A stretch of 15,079 bases of DNA from an uncultured Thalassospira sp. (GTDB lineage Bacteria; Pseudomonadota; Alphaproteobacteria; Rhodospirillales_A; Thalassospiraceae): contig CAMPHD010000036.1 in the NCBI GenBank assembly GCA_946885765.1, forward strand, positions 1-15,079, in the 5' to 3' direction. Both the position numbers and the translations under genes were made by a program. Of the stretch, positions 1 through 6,702 are shown piece by piece. The notes under the pieces are model-generated. The model made no database searches, was not told the DNA's origin, and saw nothing but the letters and a program-made list of their open reading frames with translations. The stretch's first letter is position 1. Each line of letters begins with the position of its first letter.

Positions 1-1
1 T

Positions 2-1252
2 TATGATTTCGAGCTGCCGGTTGCATCGGATGCGTGTTACAGTTTCGATGCAGAAACATATTATGTAAATACCGATTTGACCCATGACCTTCGGATCGGG
101 TTTGTCTCGTGCAACGGGCAGGAAGACGGCGATCTGGACCGGCCTTTGGCGGATCGGAATGCGCTTTGGATCGATCTGAGTCATGAACATGAAAAACGAC
201 CCTTTTCGCTGCTTTTACATGGCGGGGACCAGATTTATGCCGATGGGGTTTGGGATTGCCACCCCGGTATTGTCGCGTGGAAAAAGGCGCAAAAGCGCCA
301 GAAACTGGCGACAGATTTTACGCCAGACATGCATGACAGCGTTCTGAAATTCTATCTTGAACATTATCTTGAAATTTATGGCCAGCCACAGATCAGCCAT
401 ATGCTGGCGCGCGTGCCGTCCTTGATGATGTGGGATGATCACGATATTTTTGATGGCTGGGGCAGCCACAAGAAGTGGTTCCATGACAGCGCGGTTGCCA
501 AGGGCATGTTTGATTGTGCGCGAGAGGCATTCTGCTTGATGCAGCTTTGCACGGCACCCGACGATCTGGCTGGCAAGATTATTGATCGCAGTGGGGAAAG
601 CCTTGGCTGGCGGACGGATTTCCCCGGATTTTCGGTGATTGCGCCCGACCTGCGGTCGGAACGGACCCCGCATGCGATCATGGGCGAACATGGCTGGCGG
701 GACATGATTGCGACACTCGATACGATTCCGGAACGTAATCGTATCTTGTTGATGTCGAGTGTGCCGGTGATCGGCCCGCGCCTGTCGCTGGTCGAGGCGA
801 TCCTGCATCTGATGCCAAGTGCCCAGAAATACGAGGATGACTTGCGCGATCAGTGGCAAAGCCGTTGGCACCGCAAGGAATGGTGCCGTTTTCTGGAAAC
901 ACTTGAAGACGTTGCGAATGATCGCAATCACGATATCACTCTGCTGTCGGGGGAAATTCATGTGGCAACACGCGGCACGTTTGAAACGCGCGGCAAAACC
1001 ATCCATCAGCTGGTGGCATCGGGCATTTCACATACGGCTCCGCCGGTGGCATTCGCACGGGCTGTTGGCCTTTTGGCGTGGATTGGCGACAATCCCCTGC
1101 CCGGTCGCCCGACCAAGCTTAAACCGCTTCTGGGGCGATTTGGCACCTATTGCGCGGCGCGCAATTACCTGACACTGGACCGCGAGGGTGAAAACTGGCG
1201 GACCAACTGGCATCTGGAGAATATCGGCTGGACGCCGGATTTAAAGATTTAG
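2..1252 (+). CDS. PhoD-like metallophosphatase (5' end outside window)
   Basis: This is a binuclear-metal phosphatase of the PhoD/alkaline phosphatase D-like superfamily, expected to hydrolyse phosphate mono- or diesters; the substrate is unknown. Metal-ligand motifs appear in family order: an SCNGQED segment near 106-126, GGDQIYAD (221-244), WDDHDIFDGWG (431-463) and a late SGEIH (about 947-961). The reading frame is open to the first complete codon of the window and the residues before the TTG at 77 look like normal protein, so that TTG is an internal codon and the true start lies upstream. No signal peptide can be judged because the N terminus is missing. It ends in TAG ten bases before the GST gene, so the two are probably co-transcribed. 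The family call is firm; the exact substrate is not. Confidence 0.88.
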   Translation, partial: YDFELPVASDACYSFDAETYYVNTDLTHDLRIGFVSCNGQEDGDLDRPLADRNALWIDLSHEHEKRPFSLLLHGGDQIYADGVWDCHPGIVAWKKAQKRQKLATDFTPDMHDSVLKFYLEHYLEIYGQPQISHMLARVPSLMMWDDHDIFDGWGSHKKWFHDSAVAKGMFDCAREAFCLMQLCTAPDDLAGKIIDRSGESLGWRTDFPGFSVIAPDLRSERTPHAIMGEHGWRDMIATLDTIPERNRILLMSSVPVIGPRLSLVEAILHLMPSAQKYEDDLRDQWQSRWHRKEWCRFLETLEDVANDRNHDITLLSGEIHVATRGTFETRGKTIHQLVASGISHTAPPVAFARAVGLLAWIGDNPLPGRPTKLKPLLGRFGTYCAARNYLTLDREGENWRTNWHLENIGWTPDLKI

Positions 1253-1262
1253 GGAGGATCGC

Positions 1263-1895
1263 ATGGCACCCACCATGCAGCTTTATTACGCACCGACTTC
1301 GCCTTTTTCGCGCAAGGTACGGATCATTGCGCGTGAATTGGGCCTTGAGGGCAAGATCGCCGAAATCATGATCGATCCTTGGACCGATGCGGCGTTACGC
1401 AAACACAATCCGCTGGCTAAGGTTCCGACACTGTTAATTGAAAAAGGTATGTCAGTGTTCGAGTCTGCGGTGATTTGCGATTACCTTGATGAAGTTGTCC
1501 GTGCGGATGGCCATGAAACAGGCATCATTCCGCAGGAAGGCCCGGAACGGCTTAATGCCCTGCAGTGGCAGGGTTTGGCCGATGGCATGATGGCTGCGAC
1601 CGGACGACTCTTTGCCGACAGCAGACGACCGGCAAATGAACGGTCTGATTTCGTAATGGATCGGCAGCATACGGCAGTCCAAGGAAGTATTGACGCCATA
1701 GAAGGCGGTATCAGCAGCCTAGCGACAGACCGGCCCGATATCGGCGCCCTGTCGGTCGCATCCGCCCTTGAATATGTCGATTTTCGTTGGCCAGACGGGC
1801 GCTTTGCCATTTCGGATGACCTGCGTCACTGGATGGTGGCACTTTCGGATCGTCCATCAATGATCGCCACGCGGTATCATCTTTTGCCGGTTTGA
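1263..1895 (+). CDS. Glutathione S-transferase family protein
   Basis: The 210-residue cytosolic GST has the usual two-domain layout. The N-terminal thioredoxin-like domain (about residues 5-80) shows a TSPFSRKVR active-site region, where the serine could be the glutathione-activating residue. It also has the cis-proline motif KVPTL and the glutathione-binding FESAVICDYLDE. The C-terminal part is helical and less conserved. The ATG at 1263 has a strong Shine-Dalgarno (AGGGAGG, 1251-1257) five bases upstream; an internal ATG four codons later is less well placed. It follows the phosphatase by ten bases, suggesting one transcript. Likely role: conjugation or reduction of an electrophile or peroxide. 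The substrate cannot be told from sequence. Confidence 0.9.
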   Translation: MAPTMQLYYAPTSPFSRKVRIIARELGLEGKIAEIMIDPWTDAALRKHNPLAKVPTLLIEKGMSVFESAVICDYLDEVVRADGHETGIIPQEGPERLNALQWQGLADGMMAATGRLFADSRRPANERSDFVMDRQHTAVQGSIDAIEGGISSLATDRPDIGALSVASALEYVDFRWPDGRFAISDDLRHWMVALSDRPSMIATRYHLLPV

Positions 1896-1903
1896 CAGAC
1901 CTG

Positions 1904-1935
1904 ACCTGCATGGATGCGATATTGCCCGTGCAGGT
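1904..1935 (+). terminator. Possible hairpin terminator after GST
   Basis: Ten-base arms at 1904-1913 and 1926-1935 pair with one U-G wobble around a 12-base loop, starting nine bases after the GST stop. There is no run of T after the stem, so it is at best an imperfect intrinsic terminator or an mRNA 3' end stabiliser. Confidence 0.4.
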
Positions 1936-1969
1936 TATACCGGCTATAGCGTGGCCGGGCTGCCAAATG

Positions 1970-1978
1970 TGCTATGAT
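1970..1978 (+). promoter_or_regulatory. Extended -10 promoter element
   Basis: TGCTATGAT matches the extended -10 pattern TGnTATnAT. No good -35 hexamer sits upstream, as is common for extended -10 promoters. Transcription would start near 1985, leaving a leader of about 29 bases before the small gene at 2014. The identical nine bases occur before the gene starting at 7378 on the other strand. Confidence 0.5.
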
Positions 1979-2013
1979 GCCGGGTAGCAACTTTTTCAGA
2001 TGAAACGGGTTTC

Positions 2014-2274
2014 ATGACCGAAATTACCAAATCCATGCGTGAACGGGCCTGGGCCAGGGCCGGGAAAATCCAGGGCGAGGATTCAGCCGAAGTGCGTAAG
2101 CACCGTGCGAGCGGCATCACGATGAAAAAGGAAAGTTTTGGCAAGTTCCGCAATTTTGGCTGGACCGTGGTCGAAGGTGTTGCTGTCCCATGCCGCAAGG
2201 AATTCCTGCCGCCGCGCGATGAAGGTGCGGATGTTGGCGACAATTCCAAAGATAAAGCAGCTTCTGAAGACTGA
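2014..2274 (+). CDS. Small hypothetical protein, 86 residues
   Basis: I do not recognise this protein. It is hydrophilic and rich in charged residues (Lys, Arg, Glu, Asp), with one Trp-containing central stretch (FRNFGWTVVEGVAVPC, about residues 45-60), an acidic C-terminal tail and no membrane segment or signal peptide. Codon choice matches the neighbours, and an extended -10 element lies 36 bases upstream, which supports a real gene over the opposite-strand reading frame. The Shine-Dalgarno is poor. Instead, a short dyad with arms TGAAAC (2001-2006) and GTTTCA (2009-2014) reaches the first base of the start codon and could fold over the ribosome site. It converges on the MarR gene. Probably a genuine lineage-restricted protein; function unknown. 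Confidence 0.62.
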   Translation: MTEITKSMRERAWARAGKIQGEDSAEVRKHRASGITMKKESFGKFRNFGWTVVEGVAVPCRKEFLPPRDEGADVGDNSKDKAASED

Positions 2275-2282
2275 GCATTGGC

Positions 2283-2296
2283 TGACAGTGTTGTCA
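2283..2296. terminator. Weak hairpin between convergent genes
   Basis: TGACA and TGTCA form a perfect five-base-pair stem with a four-base loop in the short gap between the converging 86-residue gene and the marR-type gene. It is small and lacks a T-run on either side, so a terminator role is only a suggestion. Confidence 0.2.
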
Positions 2297-2309
2297 CGGA
2301 TTAGTCGGT

Positions 2310-2777
2310 TTATTCCTGTGACAGGCTGACCAAGTCGGCCAGAAGCTGTGACGAATCCGGACCGGAAACCATGCTTTCAAGTTCGGCCTGGGTTTTTTGC
2401 CAGATCGGAAAGGCTTGAACCAAAAGTGCCATGCCCGAATCGGTCAGGGTCAGAAGGCGGCCGCGCTTGTCTTTCGGATCGGGCTGAATGTTAACCAGCC
2501 CGCGCCGTTCCAGCGGTTTGAGATTGGCCGTCAGTGTCGTTCGATCCATTGCCAGTAAATCGGCGACGTCCTGCATATGCGGCGGATGGGGTCGGTTAAT
2601 CGCCATCAGCAGGGAATATTGCCCGCTGGTCAGATCAAGTGAACGGAATGCATCGTCAAACCGGCGAGCAATCGTGCGCGCAGCCCGTCGAACATGCAGG
2701 CAAAGACAACTGTCACGCACCATCAATGTCGATGAAAACGGGACTTTATCGTTCTGGTTGAAATCTTTTTTTGACAT
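2310..2777 (-). CDS. MarR-family transcriptional regulator
   Basis: A 155-residue winged-helix regulator that should bind DNA as a dimer and be released by a small ligand or oxidant. The HTH region includes LTSGQYSLLMAI (near residues 50-61) and DVADLLAMDRTTLTANL (near 71-87). The wing follows as DPKDKRGRLLTLTDSG, with the conserved Asp and Arg. Helices at both ends would form the dimer interface. The ATG at 2777 has no Shine-Dalgarno but lies seven bases after a -10 hexamer, so translation may be leaderless. An ATG at 2723 is the alternative and also lacks a ribosome site. It is divergent from the VOC/SnoaL/VOC cluster, and a palindrome overlaps its promoter, implying autoregulation and probable control of that cluster. 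The effector is unknown. Confidence 0.9.
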   Translation of the reverse strand: MSKKDFNQNDKVPFSSTLMVRDSCLCLHVRRAARTIARRFDDAFRSLDLTSGQYSLLMAINRPHPPHMQDVADLLAMDRTTLTANLKPLERRGLVNIQPDPKDKRGRLLTLTDSGMALLVQAFPIWQKTQAELESMVSGPDSSQLLADLVSLSQE

Positions 2778-2783
2778 GGGATA

Positions 2784-2811
2784 ATTATGTTGATATCAAC
2801 GTATTTGTCAA
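2784..2811 (-). promoter_or_regulatory. Promoter of the marR-type gene
   Basis: On the - strand a perfect -35 TTGACA (2811-2806) is followed after 16 bases by CATAAT (2789-2784), five of six to consensus. The predicted start point falls at or next to the ATG at 2777, which would give a leaderless message. The spacer carries the palindrome described separately. Confidence 0.6.
2789..2800. promoter_or_regulatory. Probable MarR operator palindrome
   Basis: GTTGATATCAAC is a perfect 12-base palindrome lying in the spacer of the - strand promoter and touching its -10. MarR-family operators such as that of MexR use GTTGA/TCAAC half-sites, so binding here would block the regulator's own promoter and could also act on the divergent cluster. 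A further TGATCAAC half-site lies at 2832-2839. Confidence 0.6.
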
Positions 2812-2912
2812 ACGGGAAAATAAGAAAATACTGATCAACCGTTTGGTTCATAAAGCGCCACCACGCTTTACCCGATTTCGAATTCACTTCTGAGCGGCAA
2901 GGAGGAAGCCTA

Positions 2913-3386
2913 ATGCAGAAGATTAGCCCCTTTCTATGGTTTGACGGCAATGCCGAAGAAGCTGTCAATTTTTATGCCTCGGTCTTTCCGAATGCGAAGA
3001 TCGACAAAATCCTGCGCAGCAGCAAGGCGGGACCCGGACCGGAAGGTCATGTTTTGACCGTAAGCTTCGAGCTTGAAGGTCAACAATTCACCGCCCTTAA
3101 CGGCGGCCCGCAGTTCAAATTTACCGAAGCCGTATCCTTTACCGTGTCCTGCAACGATCAGGCAGAGGTCGATTATTACTGGGACTGCCTTTCCGAAGGC
3201 GGGGAACCCAGGCAGTGCGGCTGGGTAAAGGACAGGTTCGGCCTTTTCTGGCAGATCACCCCGGTTCGCCTTATCGAACTGATGAACGATCCGGATTCCG
3301 ACATAGCCGCCCGGGTGGCAACAACCATGATGTTGATGGAAAAATTCGACATCGCCGGGATTGAACGTGCGGCCAAAGGCATCTGA
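2913..3386 (+). CDS. VOC / PhnB-like protein
   Basis: A 157-residue protein of the vicinal oxygen chelate fold, in the PhnB-like branch often mis-named 3-demethylubiquinone-9 3-methyltransferase. Typical features are PFLWFDGNAEEAVNFYASVF at the N terminus (residues 6-25), a central SFELEGQQFTALNGG, and the second half-motif GWVKDRFGLFWQITP (about 103-117). These proteins usually have unknown reactions; a true methyltransferase role is unlikely because no SAM motif is present. The ATG has a strong AAGGAGG ribosome site (2899-2905). It leads a + strand cluster (SnoaL-like and second VOC protein follow) and is divergent from the MarR gene, so it is the prime candidate target of that repressor. 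Confidence 0.9.
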   Translation: MQKISPFLWFDGNAEEAVNFYASVFPNAKIDKILRSSKAGPGPEGHVLTVSFELEGQQFTALNGGPQFKFTEAVSFTVSCNDQAEVDYYWDCLSEGGEPRQCGWVKDRFGLFWQITPVRLIELMNDPDSDIAARVATTMMLMEKFDIAGIERAAKGI

Positions 3387-3443
3387 AAACCCCGCGCAAA
3401 ATTTTAGCCTATCCCTCGCACCACCAACGCAAGGAAACGCCCC

Positions 3444-3881
3444 ATGACTGATAAACAAAGCAAAGACAAAGCCGCTATTTGCGAGATTTTCATCCGCTGG
3501 TCAACGGCGGCGCGCAACAAGGATCTTGATGGGATCATGGCATTGTATAGCGATGATATCTGCTCCTACGATGCGGTCGGTCCGCTACAATTCAATGGCC
3601 GGGATGATTATCGTGCCCACTGGGAACGCTGCATGGCGTTTGATGATGAATTCATCATGGAACCGCAGGAACCCCTTATTCGCATTTCCGGGCATCTGCC
3701 TGTGGCACGGTTCCTGATCCGGTGCGGCATGCGCAAGGAAGACGGGACCGAACAGGCAAGCTGGATGCGGTCAAGCTATCACCTTGAAAAGCAGGGTGGT
3801 GAATGGCGCATCGCGCATGAACATTTTTCCGTGCCTTTTAATTTTGAAAATGGTGCCGCCCAGTTCGGGTTGCAGCCGTAA
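3444..3881 (+). CDS. SnoaL-like / NTF2-fold protein
   Basis: A 145-residue small alpha/beta-barrel protein of the SnoaL/ketosteroid-isomerase-like superfamily. Supporting segments are an N-terminal helix ending in STAARNKDLDGIMALYSDD (about residues 18-36), a DAVGPLQFNGRDDYRAHWE segment, and a C-terminal strand reading WRIAHEHFSVPF. These are the usual marks of the family: a helix pair followed by a curved sheet enclosing a pocket. Members include isomerases, cyclases and dehydratases, as well as non-enzymatic binders, so function is open. The ribosome site AAGGAAACGCCCC is nearly identical to that of the following gene. It sits 57 bases after the first VOC gene and 42 before the second, consistent with one operon. 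Confidence 0.87.
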   Translation: MTDKQSKDKAAICEIFIRWSTAARNKDLDGIMALYSDDICSYDAVGPLQFNGRDDYRAHWERCMAFDDEFIMEPQEPLIRISGHLPVARFLIRCGMRKEDGTEQASWMRSSYHLEKQGGEWRIAHEHFSVPFNFENGAAQFGLQP

Positions 3882-3923
3882 ATCCGCAAACCCACCAGAT
3901 TTTACACATAAAGGAACGCCCCG

Positions 3924-4349
3924 ATGAAACTGGTCACCTATCTGAATTTCGACGGCAATTGCCGACAGGCATTTGAATTCTATCAATCAGTCCTGGGCGG
4001 CGAGCTGATCATGATGCCGTTCAGCGATACGCCGATGGCCGGGGACTCGCCCGGGCATAACGACAAGATTGCTCATGCCTGCCTGATGGGCGATGGCTGG
4101 CATCTGATGGCATCCGATTGCCCACCGGAATATTTCACCAAAATGCAGGGCATGGCAGCGTCCCTGCATTTTGAAAAAGCGACCGATGCCAAAAAAATGT
4201 TCGATGCCCTTTCCAAGGATGGCGAAGTGACCATGCCATTCGAGGAAACCTTCTGGTCGCCGGGTTATGGCATGTTTACCGACAAATTCGGCACGCCCTG
4301 GATGATCAATACCGACATGTCCCCGGAAGACGGGGCAGGTTGTGCCTGA
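3924..4349 (+). CDS. VOC / PhnB-like protein (second)
   Basis: A 141-residue PhnB/YjdN-type VOC protein. It opens with YLNFDGNCRQAFEFYQSVLGG (about residues 5-25), followed by the HACLMGDGWHLMASD strand pair and the closing half-motif PGYGMFTDKFGTPWMIN. It belongs to a different PhnB subgroup from the first cluster gene, so the two are distant relatives and not a recent duplication. Despite the family name, a direct phosphonate role has not generally been shown for such proteins. The start at 3924 follows AAGGAACGCCCC. It is the last gene of the MarR-adjacent cluster; no clear terminator separates it from the comM promoter. Confidence 0.9.
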   Translation: MKLVTYLNFDGNCRQAFEFYQSVLGGELIMMPFSDTPMAGDSPGHNDKIAHACLMGDGWHLMASDCPPEYFTKMQGMAASLHFEKATDAKKMFDALSKDGEVTMPFEETFWSPGYGMFTDKFGTPWMINTDMSPEDGAGCA

Positions 4350-4376
4350 TCCACTGGGATAAACGACTTGTTGCCT

Positions 4377-4429
4377 TGATCCCCGTTTCCCGCCAAAGTG
4401 GTATATATAACTTGGGGTTACGGGGATCA
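4377..4429. promoter_or_regulatory. Inverted repeat enclosing the comM promoter
   Basis: TGATCCCCGT (4377-4386) and ACGGGGATCA (4420-4429) are perfect 10-base inverted repeats 33 bases apart. Between them lies a TATATATAA tract (4402-4410) that is the only good -10 candidate for comM. A nested, bulged pairing CCAAAG/CTTGG (4393-4398, 4411-4415) is also present. The right arm ends seven bases before the comM ATG, so it could be a two-site operator or, if transcribed from further upstream, an RNA structure near the ribosome site. Confidence 0.45.
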
Positions 4430-4436
4430 GCACCAC

Positions 4437-5948
4437 ATGACAGCACGGGTTACGACCGTTGCCTTTTCCGGGATTGATACCATTCCGGTTGATGTGCAGG
4501 TCCAAATGGCAAGCGGATTACCCGCTTTTACCGTGGTTGGTCTGCCTGACAAGGCGGTTTCCGAGGCGCGCGAACGCGTGCGATCAGCCCTTTCGGCCAT
4601 GGGGCTGGCATTGCCACCCAAGCGCATAACAATCAATCTGGCCCCAGCCGATTTGCTAAAGGAAGGATCGCATTTCGATCTGCCGATTGCGCTTGGCCTT
4701 CTGGCCGAGATGGATGTGATCGGACATGAAGATATCGCCAATTTCGTCGTGCTGGGTGAATTGGGGCTTGATGGCAGTATTACCGGTGTCGGCGGGGTTT
4801 TGCCCGCCGCCATGCAGGCAAGCGGCATGGAACGCGGGATTATTTGTCCTTCTGATAACGGCGCGGAGGCTCTGTGGGCCGGGGAGCTTGAAATTTTGGC
4901 TCCGTCACGTCTGACTACCTTGATCAATCATTTCAAGGGTACGCAAATCCTGCCACGGCCAAGCAGGCCGAAGGCCGATCCGTCGCCAGTATTGCTGCCT
5001 GATCTACGTGATATCAAGGGGCAGGAAAGTGCCAAACGCGCGCTCGAGATCGCTGCAGCCGGCGGCCATAATTTACTGATGAGCGGTCCTCCCGGTTCGG
5101 GAAAATCCATGCTGGCAGCACGGTTGCCGGGGCTTTTACCCGAACTGGATGCCAGGCAGGCACTTGAAACCACCGTGATCCATTCGGTTTCCGGCATGCT
5201 GCCAGAAGGCGGGCTTATCCGCACGCGACCGTTCCGCACTCCGCACCATTCTGCATCCATGCCAGCACTGGTTGGTGGTGGCCATCGGGTAAGACCGGGC
5301 GAGATTTCGCTGGCGCATCATGGTGTGCTGTTTTTGGATGAGTTGCCGGAATTTCAGCGCAATGTGCTTGATGCGCTGCGTCAGCCGCTTGAAACCGGGC
5401 AGGTATCGGTGGCGCGCGCCAATGCGCATGTGACCTACCCTGCACGCGTCCAACTGGTGGCGGCGATGAATCCGTGCCGATGCGGATATCTGGGTGATAA
5501 TGATCTGGCATGCACGCGTGCACCGCGCTGTGGCGAGGATTATCAGGCGCGGCTTTCAGGCCCATTGCTGGATCGCTTTGACATTCAGATCGACGTTCCC
5601 GCAGTCCGGCCCGAGGAACTTGATCTTCCGTCTGGCGGCGAGACGACACAAGCCGTGCGCGACCGGGTTCTTGCTGCACGTGCAATCCAGTCGTCGCGAT
5701 ACAAAAATGATCACATTTCAACCAATGCGGAGGCAGATGGTGAAGTGCTGCAAACTGCTACGGCACTTGATGCTGATGGTCGTGGTCTTTTGCAGGATGC
5801 CGCGCGTCAGATGAGGCTTTCGGCACGCGGATATCACCGGGTGTTGCGTGTTGCACGCACCATTGCTGATCTGGCTGGTGTGCAAGCCGTTAAGCGCAGC
5901 CATATTGCCGAGGCCCTTGGTTATCGGCAGATGGCCTATCGGCGGTAA
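4437..5948 (+). CDS. comM: ComM/YifB-type AAA+ ATPase (Mg-chelatase-like)
   Basis: A 503-residue ATPase of the ComM/YifB family. In naturally transformable bacteria ComM is a DnaB-like helicase that extends heteroduplex during recombination of incoming DNA; it is also widespread in bacteria not known to be competent. The N-terminal domain begins MTARVTTVAFSGI and contains GLPAFTVVGLPDKAV (about residues 26-40). Walker A is GPPGSGKSM near residue 217, Walker B GVLFLDELPEF near 296, and a cysteine cluster (NPCRCGYLGD, then ACTRAPRCG) lies near 345-368. A Mg-chelatase C-terminal domain completes the protein. I prefer the ATG at 4437 to the GTG at 4398 because family members begin at this point and the GTG overlaps the likely -10 region. 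The Shine-Dalgarno is weak. Confidence 0.94.
   Translation: MTARVTTVAFSGIDTIPVDVQVQMASGLPAFTVVGLPDKAVSEARERVRSALSAMGLALPPKRITINLAPADLLKEGSHFDLPIALGLLAEMDVIGHEDIANFVVLGELGLDGSITGVGGVLPAAMQASGMERGIICPSDNGAEALWAGELEILAPSRLTTLINHFKGTQILPRPSRPKADPSPVLLPDLRDIKGQESAKRALEIAAAGGHNLLMSGPPGSGKSMLAARLPGLLPELDARQALETTVIHSVSGMLPEGGLIRTRPFRTPHHSASMPALVGGGHRVRPGEISLAHHGVLFLDELPEFQRNVLDALRQPLETGQVSVARANAHVTYPARVQLVAAMNPCRCGYLGDNDLACTRAPRCGEDYQARLSGPLLDRFDIQIDVPAVRPEELDLPSGGETTQAVRDRVLAARAIQSSRYKNDHISTNAEADGEVLQTATALDADGRGLLQDAARQMRLSARGYHRVLRVARTIADLAGVQAVKRSHIAEALGYRQMAYRR
5511..5522. repeat. 12-bp palindrome TGCACGCGTGCA, copy within comM
   Basis: Identical to the intergenic copy at 6577-6588. Here it encodes the ACTRA residues in the cysteine cluster of ComM, so protein conservation may explain part of it. 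Confidence 0.35.
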
Positions 5949-6512
5949 TCAGGAAATGCGTGAAATACGATAAACCGATGATGGCGGCACATTGCGGACA
6001 ATCGTGCCAATTCGTGCGGATTTAAGGCCCATCCGGTCCAGAATGGCGGTGGGCACCGGGCAGCGCGGGCCATAGGTGAACTGATAAAATGCCCCGTCCG
6101 GCCCAAGATAGCGGAATGCGCCGTTCAATACCCCCATTACCTGACGCGGGCGCATCGATAGCAAAGGCAGTCCGCTGATGGCGGCGCCAAGGCCGTGCGC
6201 GGGATACAAATCGCTGCGGGCAAGCCGGGTGGCATCTGTGTGAAAAACACGGGCGCGCGGATAGCGATCTGCAAGAAGGTGTGCGAATTCCTCCCCGGCT
6301 TCAATCAGGGTCAGATCGCTTTCATCAAGACCGCGCGCAATCAGGGCCCGGGTAAAAACACCGGTTCCCGGTCCAAGCTCCAATACCGAACCGGTTGCAG
6401 GGGAAATTTCAGAGGTAATCATTTCCGCCAAGGCCGGGCCGGAAGGCGATATGGCCGAAACACGTCTGGGGTCGGCAACCCAGGCCCGGAAAAACGGCAA
6501 AAGATCTGACAT
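5949..6512 (-). CDS. PmtA-like phospholipid N-methyltransferase
   Basis: A 187-residue SAM-dependent class I methyltransferase closely resembling PmtA-type phosphatidylethanolamine N-methyltransferases, which are often annotated as rRNA adenine methyltransferase-like. Motif I is LELGPGTGVFTRAL (about residues 43-56). An acidic residue follows at the end of strand 2 (LIEAGEEF), and the family-typical SGLPLLSMRPRQVM and FYQFTYGPRCPVP segments follow. It would act at the inner membrane face to make monomethyl-PE and phosphatidylcholine. The ATG at 6512 has an AGGGAA ribosome site. It converges on comM with abutting stop codons. Specificity for phospholipid is inferred from the whole-sequence pattern. 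Confidence 0.82.
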   Translation of the reverse strand: MSDLLPFFRAWVADPRRVSAISPSGPALAEMITSEISPATGSVLELGPGTGVFTRALIARGLDESDLTLIEAGEEFAHLLADRYPRARVFHTDATRLARSDLYPAHGLGAAISGLPLLSMRPRQVMGVLNGAFRYLGPDGAFYQFTYGPRCPVPTAILDRMGLKSARIGTIVRNVPPSSVYRISRIS

Positions 6513-6576
6513 GGTGATTCCCTGTATTGACCATGAATGAAGATATTTCCCCGATTGATAAAGCTATATGGGGGTG

Positions 6577-6588
6577 TGCACGCGTGCA
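6577..6588. repeat. 12-bp palindrome TGCACGCGTGCA, intergenic copy
   Basis: A perfect 12-base palindrome 64 bases upstream of the methyltransferase start. The same 12 bases occur at 5511-5522 inside comM. On the - strand the left edge reads TTGCAC, followed 15 bases later by TATAGC, so the site might also overlap a weak promoter. Confidence 0.4.
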
Positions 6589-6683
6589 ACGCAACTGAAC
6601 GGCGCAAAATATCAATCCCCATCATGTCGTTTACAGGTGCGGATTTGTGTTCTTTTGTGGGCTGATCGTTAAAATTGACGACC

Positions 6684-6699
6684 AGCCGGTAACGCGGCT
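6684..6699 (-). terminator. Possible weak terminator after the first 97-residue gene
   Basis: AGCCG/CGGCT arms form a five-base stem with a six-base loop three bases after the stop codon on the - strand. A TTTT tract comes only about ten bases later, so this is weak. Confidence 0.25.
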
Positions 6700-6702
6700 C
6701 CG

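Noticed and set aside
77..79. TTG as start codon of the phosphatase gene
   Set aside because: The frame is open to the window edge and the upstream residues read as normal protein sequence joined to the conserved core; there is no ribosome site. The gene is cut by the window.
215..1006. Long reading frame opposite the phosphatase gene
   Set aside because: It lies entirely antisense to a protein with clear PhoD motifs and has no recognisable domain.
2913..3386. 3-demethylubiquinone-9 3-methyltransferase function suggested by the family name
   Set aside because: The protein has a VOC fold and no SAM-binding motif; the name is a known historical misannotation.
4398..4436. GTG start of comM at 4398
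   Set aside because: It coincides with the probable -10 region and adds residues not typical of the family; the ATG at 4437 matches family N termini.
5949..6512. rRNA adenine dimethyltransferase function
   Set aside because: The protein lacks the NLPYN/IS-type motif IV of KsgA/Erm enzymes and matches PmtA-like proteins across its length.
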